64,000 nucleotides of DNA from Kaistella gelatinilytica (lineage in GTDB: Bacteria > Bacteroidota > Bacteroidia > Flavobacteriales > Weeksellaceae). The stretch spans positions 1,426,001 through 1,490,000 of the forward strand of contig NZ_JADPVI010000001.1 in the NCBI RefSeq assembly GCF_015679325.1. Direction: 5' to 3'. Numbering within the stretch: position 1 is the first letter of the stretch; each line of letters opens with the position of its first letter. The notes beneath the pieces are model-generated. The model had not been told where the DNA came from and made no database searches. It saw only the letters and a list, made by a program, of their open reading frames with translations. The position numbers were made by a program, and so were the translations under genes. Positions 26,139 to 33,354 of the stretch are shown here, one piece after another.

Positions 26139-27716
26139 TTAAATAAACTGATACGCTTTCAAAGTCAGAAATTCTGCGAAGTTGTCGTTGAGAATAAGGT
26201 CATCAAAAAGTTCGGTCGCCAATTCGAATTTTCCATTTTTGTAGCGTTCTTCGCCAACATATTTATTGATTTTATCCAGTTCTTCTTCCTGCCAGTTCAA
26301 AACCATTTCGGGCATTAATGTTCTGCCGTCGTCCAGTTTTGCTTCGTTTTTTAGCCATTGCCAAATTTGGGTTCTGGAGATTTCTGCGGTTGCAGCGTCT
26401 TCCATTAAGTTATATAAAGCAGCTGCTCCAACTCCCATTAACCAAGATTCTATATATAAGATTCCGACGTTGATGTTTTTTCTTACACCCTTTTCAGTAA
26501 TGGTTCCTTTTGGAATTTCAAGGAGATTTTCTTCTGAGACACTATACTCTTCAAATTTTTTATCGATCTGATTTGGAGTTGGCATAAACTCGTCGAAGAT
26601 TTTCTTGGCGACAGAAACTAACCCTGGATGTGCAACCCAAGTTCCGTCGTGGCCGTTTTTTACTTCACGTTCTTTATCAGCGCGGACTTTCGCATAAGCG
26701 ATCTCATTTTCTGCTTCGTTATTTTTTACAGGGATTTGAGCGGCCATTCCGCCCATCGCGTGAACATTTCTTTTGTGACAAACCTGAATAACTCTTTTCG
26801 AGTAAGCACTCATAAACGGTGAAGTCATCGTCACCTGATCTCTGTCCGGAACTAAAAATTCGGGAAGATTTCTGAATTTTTTGATGTAGGAAAAAATATA
26901 ATCCCAACGTCCGCAGTTTAGACCAGAACTGTGTTCTTTTAATTCAAATAAAATTTCATCGAGTTGAAAAGCTGCGGTTATCGTTTCAATGAGAACTGTT
27001 GCTTTAATTGTTCCGTGGGGAATTTCTAAATAATCCTGAGAAAATTTAAAAACATCATTCCACCATTTTGCCTCTTTATAATGTTCTAATTTTGGCAGAT
27101 AAAAATAAGGTCCGCTTCCGTTCTCCATTAATTTTTTAGCATTTCTGAAAAAGTAGATTCCGAAATCGATTAAGGAAGCAGAAGCTCTTTCACCATTCAA
27201 CTCAATATTTTTCTCCGCTAAATGCAAACCTCTTGGACGAACTAAAAGCGTGGCTAAATTTTCAGCTAATTCATATTTTTTACCATTTTCATTTTTAAAA
27301 CTGATGGTTCTGTTGACTGCATCTGACAGGTTTCTCTGACCATCCATACAATTTTCCCAGGTCGGAGAATTGCTATCTTCAAAATCTGCCATAAAAGTGG
27401 AGGCGCCGGAATTTAAAGCATTAATGACCATTTTTCTTTCTACAGGTCCCGTAATTTCTACACGGCGATCAAGCAGATCTTTTGGCAAAGGATTACAAAC
27501 CCAATTTCCATTTCTTATTTCTTCCGTTTCAGGTAAAAATTTAGGAAGTTGGTGATGATCGAATTCCACCTGTTTCATTTTACGAGAATGTAGAAGCGCA
27601 ATTCTCTCATCATTAAATTTCGAATGAAGTTCCGTTAAAAAACTCACTAATTCTGTGGTAAAAATGTCGCTGTATTGTTCTTGAGGAAGAATTTGAAATT
27701 GTATTGCCGTTTCCAT
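26139..27716 (-). CDS. aceB: Malate synthase (class A)
   Basis: 525 aa, the length of class A (AceB) rather than class G. It condenses glyoxylate with acetyl-CoA to malate. Motifs: TGPVERKMVINALNSGASTFMADFEDSNSPTW, RPRGLHL, KATVLIETI (catalytic base region), SGLNCGRWDYIFSYIKK and the GHDGTWVAHP signature. It precedes aceA on the minus strand and is divergent from the RamB/ScfR-like regulator, with two palindromes in the 177-base intergenic region. The pair makes a full glyoxylate shunt. Confidence 0.96.
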   Translation of the reverse strand: METAIQFQILPQEQYSDIFTTELVSFLTELHSKFNDERIALLHSRKMKQVEFDHHQLPKFLPETEEIRNGNWVCNPLPKDLLDRRVEITGPVERKMVINALNSGASTFMADFEDSNSPTWENCMDGQRNLSDAVNRTISFKNENGKKYELAENLATLLVRPRGLHLAEKNIELNGERASASLIDFGIYFFRNAKKLMENGSGPYFYLPKLEHYKEAKWWNDVFKFSQDYLEIPHGTIKATVLIETITAAFQLDEILFELKEHSSGLNCGRWDYIFSYIKKFRNLPEFLVPDRDQVTMTSPFMSAYSKRVIQVCHKRNVHAMGGMAAQIPVKNNEAENEIAYAKVRADKEREVKNGHDGTWVAHPGLVSVAKKIFDEFMPTPNQIDKKFEEYSVSEENLLEIPKGTITEKGVRKNINVGILYIESWLMGVGAAALYNLMEDAATAEISRTQIWQWLKNEAKLDDGRTLMPEMVLNWQEEELDKINKYVGEERYKNGKFELATELFDDLILNDNFAEFLTLKAYQFI

Positions 27717-27745
27717 TTTGTGTAAACTTTAATGATTTGGTATTA

Positions 27746-27753
27746 CAAACCTA
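27746..27753 (-). promoter_or_regulatory. Putative -7 box of aceB (TAGGTTTG)
   Basis: The minus strand reads TAGGTTTG, fitting TANNTTTG, 29 nt before the aceB start. The palindrome at 27773-27786 lies 19-33 bases upstream of it, in the -33 region, where a bound protein would interfere with or aid polymerase. Confidence 0.5.
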
Positions 27754-27772
27754 CAAAAAAATATTCACCAAC

Positions 27773-27786
27773 AGCGAACGTTCGCT
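27773..27786. promoter_or_regulatory. Palindromic operator 1, AGCGAACGTTCGCT
   Basis: A perfect 14-bp palindrome in the aceB/regulator intergenic region. It shares GCGAAC-NN-TCGC with operator 2, whose centre lies 35 bp away. It probably binds the divergently encoded HTH regulator (inference). Confidence 0.65.
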
Positions 27787-27808
27787 AATTAATTTAATAT
27801 TTTATTAT

Positions 27809-27820
27809 GCGAACAATCGC
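27809..27820. promoter_or_regulatory. Palindromic operator 2, GCGAACAATCGC
   Basis: An imperfect copy of operator 1 (GCGAAC then TCGC). It lies 11 bases upstream of the regulator's own -7 box, overlapping the -33 position, which suggests autoregulation. Confidence 0.6.
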
Positions 27821-27831
27821 TTAATTTTATT

Positions 27832-27839
27832 TATCTTTG
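27832..27839 (+). promoter_or_regulatory. Putative -7 box of the RamB/ScfR-like regulator (TATCTTTG)
   Basis: TATCTTTG fits TANNTTTG and ends 54 bases before the ATG at 27894. Confidence 0.5.
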
Positions 27840-27893
27840 TGTTCATCGTATTCTACGATCTATTTAGAAATAGTATAAATTAATTTTTAGTTA

Positions 27894-29363
27894 ATGGCAA
27901 ACGACAGTGATTTTATAAAAACAGTTTTCGGCTTGAAAATGAAGCAGTTCCGCCAGAAGAAAAATTTTTCTTTGCAGGATCTTGCGAATGCGACAGGGGT
28001 TTCCAAATCATATTTAAACGAAATTGAAAATGGTAAAAAATATCCGAAGCATGATAAAATCGCACAATTAGCTGAAGCATTAAGCTGTAATTATGATGAT
28101 CTGGTTTCTACAAAACTGGATAAAAGTTTAGCACCGATTACAGAGATCTTGCAATCTGATTTTTTTAAAGAAATTCCGCTCGATCTTTTTGGAATTAATA
28201 AAAATAACCTCATCAGTATCATCAGTGATGCGCCCAAAAAAGTAACGGCTTTTATTAATACTTTAATTGAAATTTCTAAGAACTATAATTTAAGTAAAGA
28301 GCGATTTTACTTTGCTGTGATCAGAAGTTTTCAGGAATTATATGATAATTATTTCCCAGAAATTGAGGAGAAAGCGAAGCAATATATTCTCGAAAACAAC
28401 ATTTCTGTTAAGCCGAATTCTGCAGCATTTGAGGTTATTCTAAAAGAAGAATTTGAGTATGAGATCAAATCTCTGGATCTGGAACAATATGGCGCTTCCG
28501 GGAAATTACGTTCACTTTATATTCCCGAGAAAAAACTCCTTTTATTAAATGAACTTTTAGATGAAGATCAAAAAACCTTCATCCTGGCAAAAGAAATTGG
28601 ATTTAATATCCTGAATTTAAATCCGCGTCCAAATACTTATTCCTGGTTAGACTTTACGAGTTTCGAAGAATTACTGAACAATTACTACGCGTCTTATTTT
28701 GCGGGGTGTTTACTGATTCGAAAAGAAATTTTAGCACAAGAAATCAGTGAGTTTTTTCAAAATGCTGAATGGGATCCGAAACTTTTTGAAAATTTGATTG
28801 AAGAATTCACCAATTCTCCGGAAACTTTCTATTATCGCTTAACTAATATTCTGCCGCAAGAACTGGGTGTTAAAGATTTATTTTACCTCTGTTTCACGAA
28901 GAAAAAAAATACGGATAAGATTCAAATTTTAAAGGAATTGCATCTCAATCAGCAACAAGCTCCACACGCCAACGCGACGAATGAACACTATTGCAGACGT
29001 TGGGTTGCAGTCAAAAATCTTTCAAATTTGAAAGAAAACGAGAAATTGACCGACGCGCAGATCTCTCATTATAAAGACAGCGGTTTAACTTATCTCGTGA
29101 TTTCGACTTCCCAAAAAAATCCTTTTTCTGACGGAACGAACCGAAGTTATTGCATTGGTATTTTATTAAATTCAAATTCATTGAAGAAAATAAAATTTGC
29201 AAAAAGTGATCAGATCAAAACGGTAAATGTTGGAGTGACGTGTGAGTTTTGCAGCATTCCTGATTGTGAGGTTCGACAAGCGCCGCCAATAAGACTGGAG
29301 AAGGAAATCTTTAATGAAAATATGAAAAAGTCTATTCAGAAAATTCGGAAGGAAATACTGTGA
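27894..29363 (+). CDS. XRE-family regulator of the RamB/ScfR type (short-chain fatty acyl regulator)
   Basis: 489 aa. An N-terminal Cro/C1 helix-turn-helix (about 10-65, FSLQDLANATGVSKSYLNEIENGKK) is followed by an IrrE/ImmA-like domain (about 200-300) and a C-terminal DUF2083-like domain with CEFCSIPDCEVRQAPP. The metallopeptidase HExxH is degenerate (AKEIGFNIL), as in ScfR regulators, which sense acyl-CoA rather than cleave proteins. In Corynebacterium RamB and in mycobacteria relatives control aceA/aceB and the methylcitrate cycle. Here the gene is divergent from aceB with palindromes between, so control of the glyoxylate shunt is the strong inference. Confidence 0.88.
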   Translation: MANDSDFIKTVFGLKMKQFRQKKNFSLQDLANATGVSKSYLNEIENGKKYPKHDKIAQLAEALSCNYDDLVSTKLDKSLAPITEILQSDFFKEIPLDLFGINKNNLISIISDAPKKVTAFINTLIEISKNYNLSKERFYFAVIRSFQELYDNYFPEIEEKAKQYILENNISVKPNSAAFEVILKEEFEYEIKSLDLEQYGASGKLRSLYIPEKKLLLLNELLDEDQKTFILAKEIGFNILNLNPRPNTYSWLDFTSFEELLNNYYASYFAGCLLIRKEILAQEISEFFQNAEWDPKLFENLIEEFTNSPETFYYRLTNILPQELGVKDLFYLCFTKKKNTDKIQILKELHLNQQQAPHANATNEHYCRRWVAVKNLSNLKENEKLTDAQISHYKDSGLTYLVISTSQKNPFSDGTNRSYCIGILLNSNSLKKIKFAKSDQIKTVNVGVTCEFCSIPDCEVRQAPPIRLEKEIFNENMKKSIQKIRKEIL

Positions 29364-29390
29364 CCACGTTAAATTGACATCAACTTTCTT

Positions 29391-29539
29391 AACCACAAAG
29401 TCACAAAAGCAAGCTGAACAATGAATGAATAGAAGTTCACAAAGTGAAAATCTAAAGATTTTCCTGACCATTGTGAAGTAAGGTAATTGATTTTTTTTGT
29501 TTTCGTTTTTGCCATAAAGACTTTTGTGACTTTGTGGTT
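29391..29539. repeat. 149-bp element with 19-bp perfect terminal inverted repeats
   Basis: AACCACAAAGTCACAAAAG at 29391-29409 is repeated exactly inverted at 29521-29539. The interior has no open frame worth calling. The outer sequence (CACAAAGTCACAAA) resembles short dispersed repeats of Flavobacteriia. It looks like a miniature inverted-repeat element or a very large hairpin; no target-site duplication is obvious. Confidence 0.7.
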
Positions 29540-29578
29540 TTAAAAACTAAATCGTAACTTTCAGTAAACAAAGGAAGT

Positions 29579-30232
29579 ATGTTTTTAGTAGATCTACTTT
29601 TCCCGAATCGTTGTGTTGAGTGCAATCGAATCATTCATACGGATGAAGTGGTTTGCGAACTGTGTTTTGATCAAATCTATTTTACGCATCAGCACTTTTT
29701 AGAAAGCAATCTTTTAACTGAAAAATGCCGCCTGCTCTTTCCCATCGAACGGGCTTTTGCCTTAATGCAGTTCGAAGAAGAAAGTACAAGTCAAAAAATT
29801 ATTCATCAGCTGAAATATGGCAAACGGGAGAAAATTGGAAAGATCATTGCCAACTGGACTTTAGAAAAAATAGATCTTACCAATCTGAAACCAGATCTTT
29901 TGGTAACGGTTCCGCTTCATCCCAAAAAATTAAAAGAACGGGGCTATAATCAGTTGCATCTTTTTGCTGATACGCTTTCTAAAAAATTGAATATTCCTTG
30001 TGATCATCAGTTGATTAAAAGGAATTTCTATAAAAAAGCACAGGCGAAAAAACGCCGTGAGCAGCGGACTTTTAATGAGAATCTGTTTTCCATTACTTCT
30101 CCAATTTCAAATCAACATGTGTTAATTATTGACGATGTTTTCACGACAGGAAATACGATGAGTGCTGTCGCCTGGGAAATTTTGAACGCTGGAAATAATA
30201 AAGTGAGTGTCTTGGTAATGGCCATGGATTAA
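29579..30232 (+). CDS. comF: ComF family phosphoribosyltransferase-like protein
   Basis: 217 aa. An N-terminal zinc ribbon (CVECNRI ... CELCF) is followed by a PRTase fold with the PRPP-binding loop VLIIDDVFTTGNTMSAVA and FNEN before it. ComF-type proteins are needed for DNA uptake in naturally competent bacteria (ComFC/ComF), where they act with the ComFA helicase or PriA; the molecular activity is uncertain. The KKAQAKKRREQRTFNEN segment is typical. A single gene, bounded by the inverted-repeat element upstream and a hairpin downstream. Confidence 0.88.
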   Translation: MFLVDLLFPNRCVECNRIIHTDEVVCELCFDQIYFTHQHFLESNLLTEKCRLLFPIERAFALMQFEEESTSQKIIHQLKYGKREKIGKIIANWTLEKIDLTNLKPDLLVTVPLHPKKLKERGYNQLHLFADTLSKKLNIPCDHQLIKRNFYKKAQAKKRREQRTFNENLFSITSPISNQHVLIIDDVFTTGNTMSAVAWEILNAGNNKVSVLVMAMD

Positions 30233-30258
30233 AAAAAATCCCTCTCAAAAAGAGAAGG
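30231..30258 (-). terminator. Terminator hairpin at the comF/upp junction
   Basis: On the minus strand CCTTCTC-TTTTT-GAGAGGG (7 bp with one G-U) is followed by ATTTTTTTT. It lies directly at the comF stop and 117 bases beyond upp, so it ends minus-strand transcription from upp before it enters comF. Confidence 0.7.
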
Positions 30259-30286
30259 AGTTTTAACAATATATTTATCTGTTCAC

Positions 30287-30332
30287 ATCTGTGAAATCTG
30301 TGCGCTGATTTATCCACACGGATTTCACAGAT
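30287..30332. repeat. 18-bp near-perfect inverted repeat (comF-upp intergenic)
   Basis: ATCTGTGAAATCTGTGTG (30287-30304) and its complement at 30315-30332 differ at one position and form a long hairpin with a 10-base loop. The motif TCTGTGAAATCTGTG is a common extragenic repeat of Flavobacteriia. T-rich sequence follows on the plus strand. Confidence 0.55.
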
Positions 30333-30374
30333 CTACAAGGATTTTTTTTAAATGAAATACGAAACAGCAGATTA

Positions 30375-31025
30375 TTATTTCTGTAGTTTTTCACCGTAAG
30401 ATAAATCTCCGGCGTCACCTAAACCTGGAGTGATATATCCTTTGGAAGTTAATTTTTCATCGATAACGCCAACCCAGATTTTTGCTTCTGGATAGGCTTT
30501 CTGAATCGTGTCAACTCCTTGTTGAGAAGCAATTGCTGCAACGATATGAAGTTGTGTCGGTTTGCCGTGGTTTAGTAGATCTTTGATGGCTTCGATTAAA
30601 CTTGCACCCGTTGCCAACATTGGATCAGCAACAATTAAAGGTCTTCCATCGATGCTTGGACAGGTTAAATAATCCTGTTTGATGGAAAAATAATCGTTTG
30701 CATCGTGTTTTCTGTAAGCGGCAACAAAACCACAATCTGCTTTATCCAGATAATTCAAAATCCCCTGAAACAAGGGAACTCCAGCTCTTAAAATAGTCGT
30801 GATCACGGGTTGAACTGCAACTTCTTTTGCAATTATTTTATCTAAAGGAGTCGTGATTTCGATTTCCTTTTGCTCTAAATCTTTGCTGATCTCGAAGGCT
30901 GCAATTTCGCCGATTCGTTCCATATTGCGACGAAACTTTAAACGGTCTGTTTGAATTTCAACGTTTCGAAGTTCGTTGATCCACGTATTTACGAGAGAAA
31001 AATTGTCGGAAAGAACAGTAATCAT
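30375..31025 (-). CDS. upp: Uracil phosphoribosyltransferase
   Basis: 216 aa. It makes UMP from uracil and PRPP (pyrimidine salvage). The PRPP loop IVADPMLATGASLIEAI and the uracil-binding C-terminus YITPGLGDAGDLSYG are both present, and TILRAGVPLFQGIL is typical. Monocistronic: comF converges on it from the left, and der follows upstream on the same strand after a 270-base gap holding a repeat. Confidence 0.95.
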   Translation of the reverse strand: MITVLSDNFSLVNTWINELRNVEIQTDRLKFRRNMERIGEIAAFEISKDLEQKEIEITTPLDKIIAKEVAVQPVITTILRAGVPLFQGILNYLDKADCGFVAAYRKHDANDYFSIKQDYLTCPSIDGRPLIVADPMLATGASLIEAIKDLLNHGKPTQLHIVAAIASQQGVDTIQKAYPEAKIWVGVIDEKLTSKGYITPGLGDAGDLSYGEKLQK

Positions 31026-31184
31026 AGCTTTTTATTAGGGTGCAAAGGTCGGAAATTTTTGTGAATTTTTTTCAAAAATAAATTCAGGGTAAAATGCATT
31101 TAATTTTCCTAAGCTCGACAATATGCAATATAGCTTTTGGGAAAAAAGTTTAAAAATCTTCGAAATTCAAAATTAAAATAGATT

Positions 31185-31252
31185 CTAGCCCCGATTGCAG
31201 CGGCATCCTTTTGCGACACGAAGTGGAGCAAAAGATAGAGCGGAAAGCGGGT
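31185..31252 (+). repeat. Intergenic repeat element, copy 3 (inverted type)
   Basis: It begins AGCCCCGATTGCAGCGGC, then the core hairpin ATCCTTTTGC/GCAAAAGAT, and ends GAGCGGAAAGCGGG. Read on the opposite strand it has the same order as copy 2 (CCGCTTTCCGC ... GGATGCCGCTGCAATC). It lies between der and upp. Confidence 0.7.
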
Positions 31253-31263
31253 GTGAAAATGAA

Positions 31264-31287
31264 AGAAGCAACAGTTACGTTGCTTCT
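31264..31287 (-). terminator. Terminator hairpin of der
   Basis: A 9-bp stem AGAAGCAAC / GTTGCTTCT with a 6-base loop, 9 bases after the der stop codon. The tail on the minus strand is TTCATTTTC, only moderately T-rich. Confidence 0.65.
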
Positions 31288-31295
31288 TCAAATAA

Positions 31296-32603
31296 TTATT
31301 TTTGACGGAAATAAACTTCAATAGGAACTCCGGTGAATCCGAAATGTTTTCGAAGTTGGTTCTCCGTAAATCGCTTGTAAGCTTCTTTCACGTATTGTGG
31401 CAAATTGCAGAAGAACACAAATTGTGGACTTGGAGTTGGCAACTGTACGCAATATTTAATTTTCACGTACTTCCCTTTCAAAGCTGGTGGCGGCGTTTTT
31501 TCAAAAACAGGAAGCATAATTTCGTTCAACTTAGAAGTTTTAATTTTCTTTGCTCTGTTTTCAAAAACTTCCATCGCAACTTCAACAGTTTTTAGAATTC
31601 TCTGTTTCGTTAATGCGGAAATAAAGAGAATTGGAATGTCGGTGAACTGACCAATTTTTGCTTTAATTTGCTCCTCGAAATCACGGGTTGTATTGGTTTC
31701 TTTTTCAACAAGATCCCATTTATTCACCACGATCACGATTCCTTTTCTATTTTTCTGAGCCAGTCCGAAAATGTTCATATCCTGAGATTCCCAACCTAAA
31801 GTCGCATCAACCATGATGATCACGATGTCAGAATACTCGATTGAACGAACAGAACGCATCACTGAATAAAATTCCAGATCTTCTTTTACTTTGGCCTTAC
31901 GACGCATTCCAGCGGTATCAACCAAAACAAATTCATGTCCGAACTTATTGTATAAAGTTTGGATCGAGTCACGCGTTGTTCCCGCAACATCGGTTACAAT
32001 ATTTTGTTCTTTGTCTAAAAGTGCGTTGGTTAAAGTAGATTTTCCAACATTTGGTCTTCCTGCGATCGTAATTTTTGGTAAACCTTCGAAAGGATCTTTG
32101 TAATCTGTGGTAGGAAATTCTTTTACGATATCATCCAGCAATTCTCCGGTTCCGGAACCTGTTGCAGAAGATAAGGTGTAATATTTTGAGATTCCCAGTT
32201 GATAAAATTCAGTAGCAGCCAATTCTTCTCTTGCAGAATCTGCTTTGTTAACAGCGATATAAACTGGTTTATTGGATCGGCGTAACATTTCGTGAATTTC
32301 GATATCCGTATCGGTTAAACCTTCAGCAACATTAAGCATAAAGATGATCGAGGTCGCTTCATCAACGGCTAATTCAACCTGTTTGATAATTTCTCCCTGA
32401 AATGCATCTTCAGTATCTACTTCATAACCTCCGGTATCGATAACGGTAAATTCAACGCCGTTCCAGTCAGATTTTCCGTAATGACGGTCTCTGGTAACTC
32501 CAGCTGTAGAATCTACAATTGCTTCTCTTCGTTCTAGAAAACGGTTAAAAAGGGTGGATTTCCCAACGTTGGGACGTCCTACTATGGCGACGATATTCGA
32601 CAT
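31296..32603 (-). CDS. der: Ribosome biogenesis GTPase Der (EngA)
   Basis: 435 aa. Two consecutive G domains, each with the P-loop GRPNVGKST (near residues 8 and 182), the DTGGYE/DTAGMRR switch II, NKAD and NKWD motifs, and a C-terminal KH-like domain (about 350-435). Essential for 50S subunit maturation. Length and architecture are normal. Its own promoter and terminator are visible. Confidence 0.96.
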   Translation of the reverse strand: MSNIVAIVGRPNVGKSTLFNRFLERREAIVDSTAGVTRDRHYGKSDWNGVEFTVIDTGGYEVDTEDAFQGEIIKQVELAVDEATSIIFMLNVAEGLTDTDIEIHEMLRRSNKPVYIAVNKADSAREELAATEFYQLGISKYYTLSSATGSGTGELLDDIVKEFPTTDYKDPFEGLPKITIAGRPNVGKSTLTNALLDKEQNIVTDVAGTTRDSIQTLYNKFGHEFVLVDTAGMRRKAKVKEDLEFYSVMRSVRSIEYSDIVIIMVDATLGWESQDMNIFGLAQKNRKGIVIVVNKWDLVEKETNTTRDFEEQIKAKIGQFTDIPILFISALTKQRILKTVEVAMEVFENRAKKIKTSKLNEIMLPVFEKTPPPALKGKYVKIKYCVQLPTPSPQFVFFCNLPQYVKEAYKRFTENQLRKHFGFTGVPIEVYFRQK

Positions 32604-32668
32604 AAAATTTTGTTTAATAATATTATTATTAATGGGTTACTCGAACTTTTCGAGCCCAAAAATTTTTG

Positions 32669-32676
32669 CAAAGATA
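32669..32676 (-). promoter_or_regulatory. Putative -7 box of der (TATCTTTG)
   Basis: The minus strand reads TATCTTTGC, fitting TANNTTTGC, 65 nt before the der start. Confidence 0.45.
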
Positions 32677-32795
32677 GTTTTTTTTTAAAGTAGAATTTAA
32701 TTGTCCTAATATTTGTAACTTCTCCACGGAAAAATTGACTCATTGAGGAGGTTTTGAAATCATTAAAACTAAAAAAAAACTAAAAAATTAAAATT

Positions 32796-33350
32796 ATGAT
32801 TGCTATCTTAATAATTGTGGCGCTGGTTGTGCTTTTCTTCATGTACGGAATTGGTATTTACAACCGCCTGGTTAAAGTTAAAACAATGGTTCAGGAAGCC
32901 TGGAGCAGTATTGATGTGATGTTGAAAAAACGCCACGACTTGATCCCAAATTTGGTTGAAACTGTAAAAGGGTATGCAACGCACGAAAGAGCGACCTTCG
33001 ACAGCGTGACCAGAGCCAGAGCTGCAGCGATGAGTGCAAACGGAATTCAGGAAAAAGAAGCTGCCGAAAAAAATCTGAATCAGGCCATGATGAATCTGAA
33101 TGCTGTTGCAGAACAATATCCAGATTTAAAAGCGAACAGCAATTTCCTTCAACTACAGGGAGAACTTTCTGTTTTGGAAGGTGATATTGAGAAATCCAGA
33201 AGATATTATAATGGAACGGTTCGCGAAAATAATATTTTGGTTGATACATTCCCAAGCAATATTATTGCAAACATGTTCAAATTCACCAAGTCTGTTTTCT
33301 TTGAACTGGATAACGTGGCTGAAAGAGCAGTACCGACCGTAACTTTCTAA
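32796..33350 (+). CDS. lemA: LemA family protein
   Basis: 184 aa. One N-terminal membrane helix (about 2-20), then the long helical LemA domain with NRLVKVKTMVQEAWSSIDVMLKKRHDLIPNLVETVKGYA and ENNILVDTFPSNIIANMFKF. LemA proteins are inner-membrane proteins of uncertain function. The gene ends four bases before the DUF2207 gene, so the two are cotranscribed; this pairing is common in bacteria and suggests that the products act together at the membrane. Confidence 0.92.
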   Translation: MIAILIIVALVVLFFMYGIGIYNRLVKVKTMVQEAWSSIDVMLKKRHDLIPNLVETVKGYATHERATFDSVTRARAAAMSANGIQEKEAAEKNLNQAMMNLNAVAEQYPDLKANSNFLQLQGELSVLEGDIEKSRRYYNGTVRENNILVDTFPSNIIANMFKFTKSVFFELDNVAERAVPTVTF

Positions 33351-33354
33351 AAAA

